A stretch of 64,000 bases of DNA from a bacterium (lineage in GTDB: Bacteria; Armatimonadota; Abditibacteriia; Abditibacteriales; Abditibacteriaceae), in contig SDZD01000003.1 in assembly GCA_004172935.1 (NCBI GenBank), positions 1-64,000 on the forward strand. The letters run 5' to 3'. Below are positions 60,229-64,000 of this stretch, one piece after another (position 1 is the stretch's first letter; each line of letters begins with the position of its first letter). Under the pieces are notes generated by a model. The model ran no database searches. It was not told the DNA's origin and was given only the letters and a program-made list of their open reading frames with translations. The position numbers were made by a program, and so were the translations under genes.

Positions 60229-61443
60229 ATGAAAACATCGAATCTCAAGGCGAGCATTGGCTCTTCGAAACGTTGCTTCGCGCTGGCAATACAACTGGGC
60301 GCATTGACCGCTGTTGCCTCTTGTTCTATGGCTCAAAATACACCTGCTAACGCGCCGAAAGTGGCGCCGCTCAAGGACGCTTTCAAAGGCCAGTTCCTGA
60401 TCGGAACGACGCTCGATTATCCAGCATTGCAGGGCAGGGCGCCGCTTGATGTCGAATTAGCGACCACCCAATTCAACGCCATTACCCCTGCCAACAGCCT
60501 GAAACCCGATTCGGTGCAGCATATAGAAGGGCAGTTCAACTTCAAAGACGGCGACCGCTTAGTGGAACTCGCCGAAAAAAGCGGGGCGACTCCCATCGGG
60601 CACACGCTGGTATGGCATCAACAGAGTCCCCAGTGGTTCTTTGAAGGCCCAGATGGCAAACCGGCCAGTCGTGAACTGGCCCTCGCGCGTTTGCGCAAGC
60701 ACATCACTACTGTTGTCGGGCACTATAAGGGGCGCATCAAGCAATGGGATGTCGTCAACGAGGCGATTAACGACGGCCCCGGCGTATTGCGCCCAACCCC
60801 TTGGCTCAAAGCGATTGGCGAGGATTACATCGCGGAGGCGTTTCGCGCCGCTCATGCCGCCGATCCCGACGCCATCCTCATTTACAACGACTACAACATC
60901 GAACTCGGCTACAAGCGTCCCAAGGCGCTACAGCTACTCAAGTCGCTCATCGACCAGAAAGTTCCAATTAATGCCGTGGGAATCCAGTGTCACTGGCGCA
61001 TGGACAACCCCGATTTCGCCGAAGTCGAAGAGGCGATTAACCAGTTCGCCGCATTGGGATTAAAGGTCATGATTACCGAACTCGACATCGGTGTGTTGCC
61101 GACCAAATATCAAGGCGCCGACATCAGCACCACGGAAACCATGACGCCCGACCAACAGGCGGTCATGAATCCATACACCCAGAAATTGCCCGATGAGGTG
61201 GCTCAGCAACACGCCGAGCGCTATCGCCAGGCCTTCGAGATGTTCCTGCGCCATAAGGATGTTATTGGCCGCGTGACCCTGTGGGGCAGTCACGATGGCG
61301 ACTCGTGGCTCAACGATTTTCCTGTTCGTGGTCGTACCGACTACCCGCTACTCTTTAACCGTCAGGGCAAACCCAAACCCGCGTTTTTCACTGTGCAGAA
61401 AGTCGCGAGTAACATGCCTCCTTTGGCGCCCCCCGCTCCGTAA
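60229..61443 (+). CDS. GH10 endo-1,4-beta-xylanase
   Basis: 404 residues from ATG 60229 (a frame extending back into the regulator is rejected). An N-terminal export signal ends near AVASC, which could be a lipobox. GH10 catalytic residues: acid/base E178 in WDVVNEAINDG, nucleophile E284 in ITELDIG. Other GH10 markers are TPANSLKPDSVQHIEGQFNF, IGHTLVWHQQSPQWFF and WGSHDGDSWL. It cleaves the xylan backbone outside the cytoplasm. It is downstream of the LacI regulator and upstream of the GH51 gene. Confidence 0.94.
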   Translation: MKTSNLKASIGSSKRCFALAIQLGALTAVASCSMAQNTPANAPKVAPLKDAFKGQFLIGTTLDYPALQGRAPLDVELATTQFNAITPANSLKPDSVQHIEGQFNFKDGDRLVELAEKSGATPIGHTLVWHQQSPQWFFEGPDGKPASRELALARLRKHITTVVGHYKGRIKQWDVVNEAINDGPGVLRPTPWLKAIGEDYIAEAFRAAHAADPDAILIYNDYNIELGYKRPKALQLLKSLIDQKVPINAVGIQCHWRMDNPDFAEVEEAINQFAALGLKVMITELDIGVLPTKYQGADISTTETMTPDQQAVMNPYTQKLPDEVAQQHAERYRQAFEMFLRHKDVIGRVTLWGSHDGDSWLNDFPVRGRTDYPLLFNRQGKPKPAFFTVQKVASNMPPLAPPAP

Positions 61444-61500
61444 ATCCCTTATTCGTGGCCCGTTAATGCCATTCGCAATTACCGCAGATTCAGTCCGAAC

Positions 61501-63921
61501 ATGTCAACCAAAATTCTTGTCATCGCCCTCGCGGGCGCATTGATGGTGCCCGCTTTCGCTCAAAATCAGCCTAATCGCCTTTCAATCGATCTCGAAAAAC
61601 CGGGCGCTAAAGTAAGCCCGCTTCTGTACGGCATCTTCTTCGAGGAGATTAACCGCGCCGGAGAAGGCGGTATCTACGCCGAAATGGTGCAGAACCGCTC
61701 CTTCGAGGATAGTGCCGAAGTGCCAGCGGCATGGTTAGCTACCAACGCCACCGTCTCGCTCGATAAATCGAACCCACTCAATGCCAATAATCCAACGAGT
61801 TTGCGTGTCGAGGCGCAGGCGGGCGGCAGTGTCGCCAACCTCGGCTTCATCGGTGGCGGCCCGCGCTGGAACATGCGCGAATGGAATGATGTTTACCTGC
61901 CCAAACAGCCCTCGGAAATCGCCGTGGCTGCGGGCAAGACCTACGATGTGTCGCTGTATGCCCGCGCTCAAGTTCCGGTCGAACTTACCGTTTCGCTTCA
62001 GGGCAAAGACGGTAAAACGCTGGCTTCGCAGAAGGTAACGGGAGTTGGCAATGGCTGGAAGCAGTTCGCGGTGTCCTTGAAATCCGGCGCCACCGATGCC
62101 AACGCCCGCCTTGTCGTCTCAAGCCCCAAAGCGGCGACGTTCTGGCTGGATATGGTTTCGCTGTTCCCTCGCGATACGTGGAAGGGCCGCAAGAACGGCT
62201 TGCGACCCGATTTGTTGGACAAGCTCGCCGCCATGAAACCGGCGTTCGTGCGTTTCCCCGGTGGCTGCTACGTCGAAGGCTTCAAAATCGAGAACCGAGT
62301 TCAGTGGAAGAAGACCATTGGTGATGTTGCCGAACGTCCCGGTCACTTAAACGCCAACTGGGGCTACTATTCCAGCGATGGGCTAGGGCTATACGAGTAT
62401 TTTCAGATGTGCGAAGACCTTGGGGCCGAACCGCTGTACGTCATCAATGTCGGTATGGGACACGACGTTGGCGGCATGTATGCCGTGCCGATAGGAGAAA
62501 TGGGGCCATTCGTGCAGGATGCGCTCGATGTCATCGAGTACGCCAACGGCCCGGTGACGAGCAAGTGGGGAGCGTTGCGCGCGAAGGCCGGGCATCCGAA
62601 GCCGTTTAACCTCAAATATATGGAGATTGGCAACGAGAACGGCGGGCGCGAATACGACGAGCGTTACGCCCTCTTTCATGATGCCATCAAAGCCAAATAC
62701 CCAAACATGGAGTTGATTGCGAACGAAATCACGCCCAGTCGTACCAACGATATTTTCGACCCGCACATGTACTCCAACTATGCCGCCTTCCTGACTGACT
62801 CCACACGCTTCGATAAGCAAGATCGCAACGGTCCGAAGGTGTATTTCGGCGAATACGCCGTGACTGAAGGCGCCGATGGAGGTAACTTGCAGGCTGCTCT
62901 AGGAGAGGCCGCTTTCATGACTGGTTTGGAACGCAATGGCGATGTCGTGAAGATGTCGTCTTATGCTCCGTTGCTATGCCGTCCCACATGGCGTGGCTGG
63001 AACCCTAACGCGCTTCTCTTCGACCAGAGCCGCGTTTACGGCACGCCATCCTATTATGTGCAGGCGATGTTCGCGGCCAATCGCGCCGACCAGATTCTGC
63101 CCGTCCAGATGCAAATCGCCGCGCCGCCCGCCCTACCGATTGAGGGCAAAATTGGCGTGGGCACATGGGGCGGTCAGGCCGAATTCAAAGACATCAAAGT
63201 GACTAAGGGCGACCAGACGCTGTTTCAATCCGATTTTTCGCAGAACGCGAACGGCTGGAAACTGGCGCGCGGCCAGTGGACGACCGAGAATGGCGCCCTC
63301 AAGCAAACCAGCGACGAAAACGGCACATTGGCGATGGTCGGCGAATCCAATTGGCGCGATTACACCCTCACGCTCAAAGCGCGCAAATTGAGTGGTCGCG
63401 AAGGCTTTCTTATCACCTTCGGCGCCCGCACCGAGGGCGAGAAGTCGTGGTGGAATCTCGGCGGGTGGGGTAACAGCCAAAACGGTGTCGAATCAATCGG
63501 ATTGGATGGGCCACGCACTCCTGCCACTATCGAAAGCAACCGCTGGTACGACATCAAAATCGAGTTGCAGGGCACCAATGCCAACTTCTATCTCGACGGT
63601 CAACTTGTGCAGAGCCTGACTCGCGCGCCGTTGCCAGCCTTTGCTGCCGTTGCTGGGCGCGACCAGAAAACGGGCGAAACGATTCTCAAGTTCGTGAACG
63701 CCAGTAGCGAACCCCGTACCATCAATCTCGATTTGAATGGAGCTAAAGCCGGAAAAATCAACGGGCGCGCATGGGTTATGACCTCAGCCAACGAGCGCGA
63801 CGAGAATTCGTTCGATGCGCCCACACGCATCACGCCACGCGAAGAGGCGTTTTCGGCGAATGCCCCCGATTTCACACGCACCTTCCCGGCGAACTCAGTT
63901 TCGGTTTTGCGCTGGAAATAA
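61501..63921 (+). CDS. GH51 alpha-L-arabinofuranosidase with extra lectin-like domain
   Basis: 806 residues. Signal peptide MSTKILVIALAGALMVPAFA. An N-terminal half contains PLLYGIFFEEINRAGEGGIYAEMVQNRSFED (the GH51 start) and a CBM-like beta-sandwich (residues ~80-220). The GH51 barrel has the acid/base E379 in MEIGNENGGREYDERY and the nucleophile E451 in VYFGEYAVTEG. Between the barrel and the last beta-domain (from about residue 740) lies a region of ~170 residues (IGVGTWGGQAEFKDIKVTKG...RWYDIKIELQGTNANFYLDGQLVQSL) with concanavalin/DUF1080-like features. It trims arabinose side chains of arabinoxylan. Confidence 0.93.
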   Translation: MSTKILVIALAGALMVPAFAQNQPNRLSIDLEKPGAKVSPLLYGIFFEEINRAGEGGIYAEMVQNRSFEDSAEVPAAWLATNATVSLDKSNPLNANNPTSLRVEAQAGGSVANLGFIGGGPRWNMREWNDVYLPKQPSEIAVAAGKTYDVSLYARAQVPVELTVSLQGKDGKTLASQKVTGVGNGWKQFAVSLKSGATDANARLVVSSPKAATFWLDMVSLFPRDTWKGRKNGLRPDLLDKLAAMKPAFVRFPGGCYVEGFKIENRVQWKKTIGDVAERPGHLNANWGYYSSDGLGLYEYFQMCEDLGAEPLYVINVGMGHDVGGMYAVPIGEMGPFVQDALDVIEYANGPVTSKWGALRAKAGHPKPFNLKYMEIGNENGGREYDERYALFHDAIKAKYPNMELIANEITPSRTNDIFDPHMYSNYAAFLTDSTRFDKQDRNGPKVYFGEYAVTEGADGGNLQAALGEAAFMTGLERNGDVVKMSSYAPLLCRPTWRGWNPNALLFDQSRVYGTPSYYVQAMFAANRADQILPVQMQIAAPPALPIEGKIGVGTWGGQAEFKDIKVTKGDQTLFQSDFSQNANGWKLARGQWTTENGALKQTSDENGTLAMVGESNWRDYTLTLKARKLSGREGFLITFGARTEGEKSWWNLGGWGNSQNGVESIGLDGPRTPATIESNRWYDIKIELQGTNANFYLDGQLVQSLTRAPLPAFAAVAGRDQKTGETILKFVNASSEPRTINLDLNGAKAGKINGRAWVMTSANERDENSFDAPTRITPREEAFSANAPDFTRTFPANSVSVLRWK

Positions 63922-63932
63922 AGGACTTCTCC

Positions 63933-64000
63933 ATGAACAAGTTTTCAACGCTGGTTGTGCGCGCAATCCTGACAGCGCTTTTTCTGGGGCTGGTGGCTCC
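63933..64000 (+). CDS. Start of a further secreted protein
   Basis: The ATG at 63933, 11 bases after the GH51 stop and behind AAAGGACTT, starts a frame with a signal-peptide-like MNKFSTLVVRAILTALFLGLV before the window ends. It is probably another enzyme of the hemicellulose locus, but nothing of the mature protein is visible. Confidence 0.7.
   Translation, partial: MNKFSTLVVRAILTALFLGLVA

Overview
This looks like a chromosomal window from a free-living Gram-negative-type (diderm) bacterium, most likely of the phylum Armatimonadota (an Abditibacterium-like lineage is my best guess). The clues are a type IV prepilin-like protein with the '[16 protein letters not shown]' signature common in that phylum, two GH127-type glycosidases, a secretin and Tad pilus genes, a Kdo-pathway sugar-phosphate isomerase (which implies an outer membrane), and roughly 55 % GC with GAA and CGC codons favoured. 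I found no insertion sequence, prophage, rRNA or CRISPR array. There is one tRNA.

Layout. 1-1008: a gene cut by the window edge, which reads like a chimera of two unrelated proteins, and a stand-alone receiver protein. 1171-4002: a minus-strand run of a HupE/UreJ-like membrane protein, a YHYH-domain protein and a TIGR04282 glycosyltransferase-like protein. 4187-6354: a nitroreductase, an orphan DUF433 antitoxin-like protein and an AT-rich NucS-like nuclease gene. 6455-9404: the rpsO-pnp operon with its promoter and an internal terminator. 9745-14133: an MFS transporter, a DUF6194 protein, a pterin dehydratase and a three-gene cassette carrying four YbjQ-like domains. 14157-20699: GH127 plus a TIM-barrel isomerase, a prepilin-like protein, a KdsD/KpsF isomerase, a TPR-like lipoprotein and a HAD phosphatase. 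20790-22509: tRNA-Lys(CTT) and hflX.

22520-26710: cpaC-cpaB of a Tad pilus. 27253-29169: a second GH127. 29348-34833: gyrB and gyrA, preceded by a repeat-rich upstream region and a strong promoter. 34941-42842: an EF-hand lipoprotein, an unknown protein, thiE, a degenerate HD-GYP protein next to a CpaE-like ATPase, a secreted GH-A-like protein that may be inactive, and a broken DUF1963 gene. 42890-46564: cpaF-tadB-tadC. 46888-51545: an SF2 helicase with a small zinc-binding protein, a family 2 glycosyltransferase, Trm112 and a CCA-adding enzyme. 51635-59057: a run of minus-strand redox and efflux genes (cupin, alcohol dehydrogenase, SDR, Na+/H+ antiporter, aldo/keto reductase, Bcr/CflA exporter), divergent from an AraC-type regulator. 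59111-64000: an arabinoxylan locus of a LacI regulator with a perfect self-operator, GH10 xylanase, GH51 arabinofuranosidase and the start of another secreted protein.

How the genes fit together. The plant-polysaccharide theme recurs: xylanase and arabinofuranosidase at the right end, and two beta-L-arabinofuranosidase-like GH127 enzymes. Tad pilus genes sit at three separated places, and the CpaE-like ATPase is paired with a c-di-GMP-phosphodiesterase-like protein that has lost key catalytic residues. The least-described coherent unit is the YbjQ-domain cassette at 11877-14133. The DUF433/NucS-like pair and the zinc-binding protein/helicase pair are smaller candidates for uncharacterised modules.
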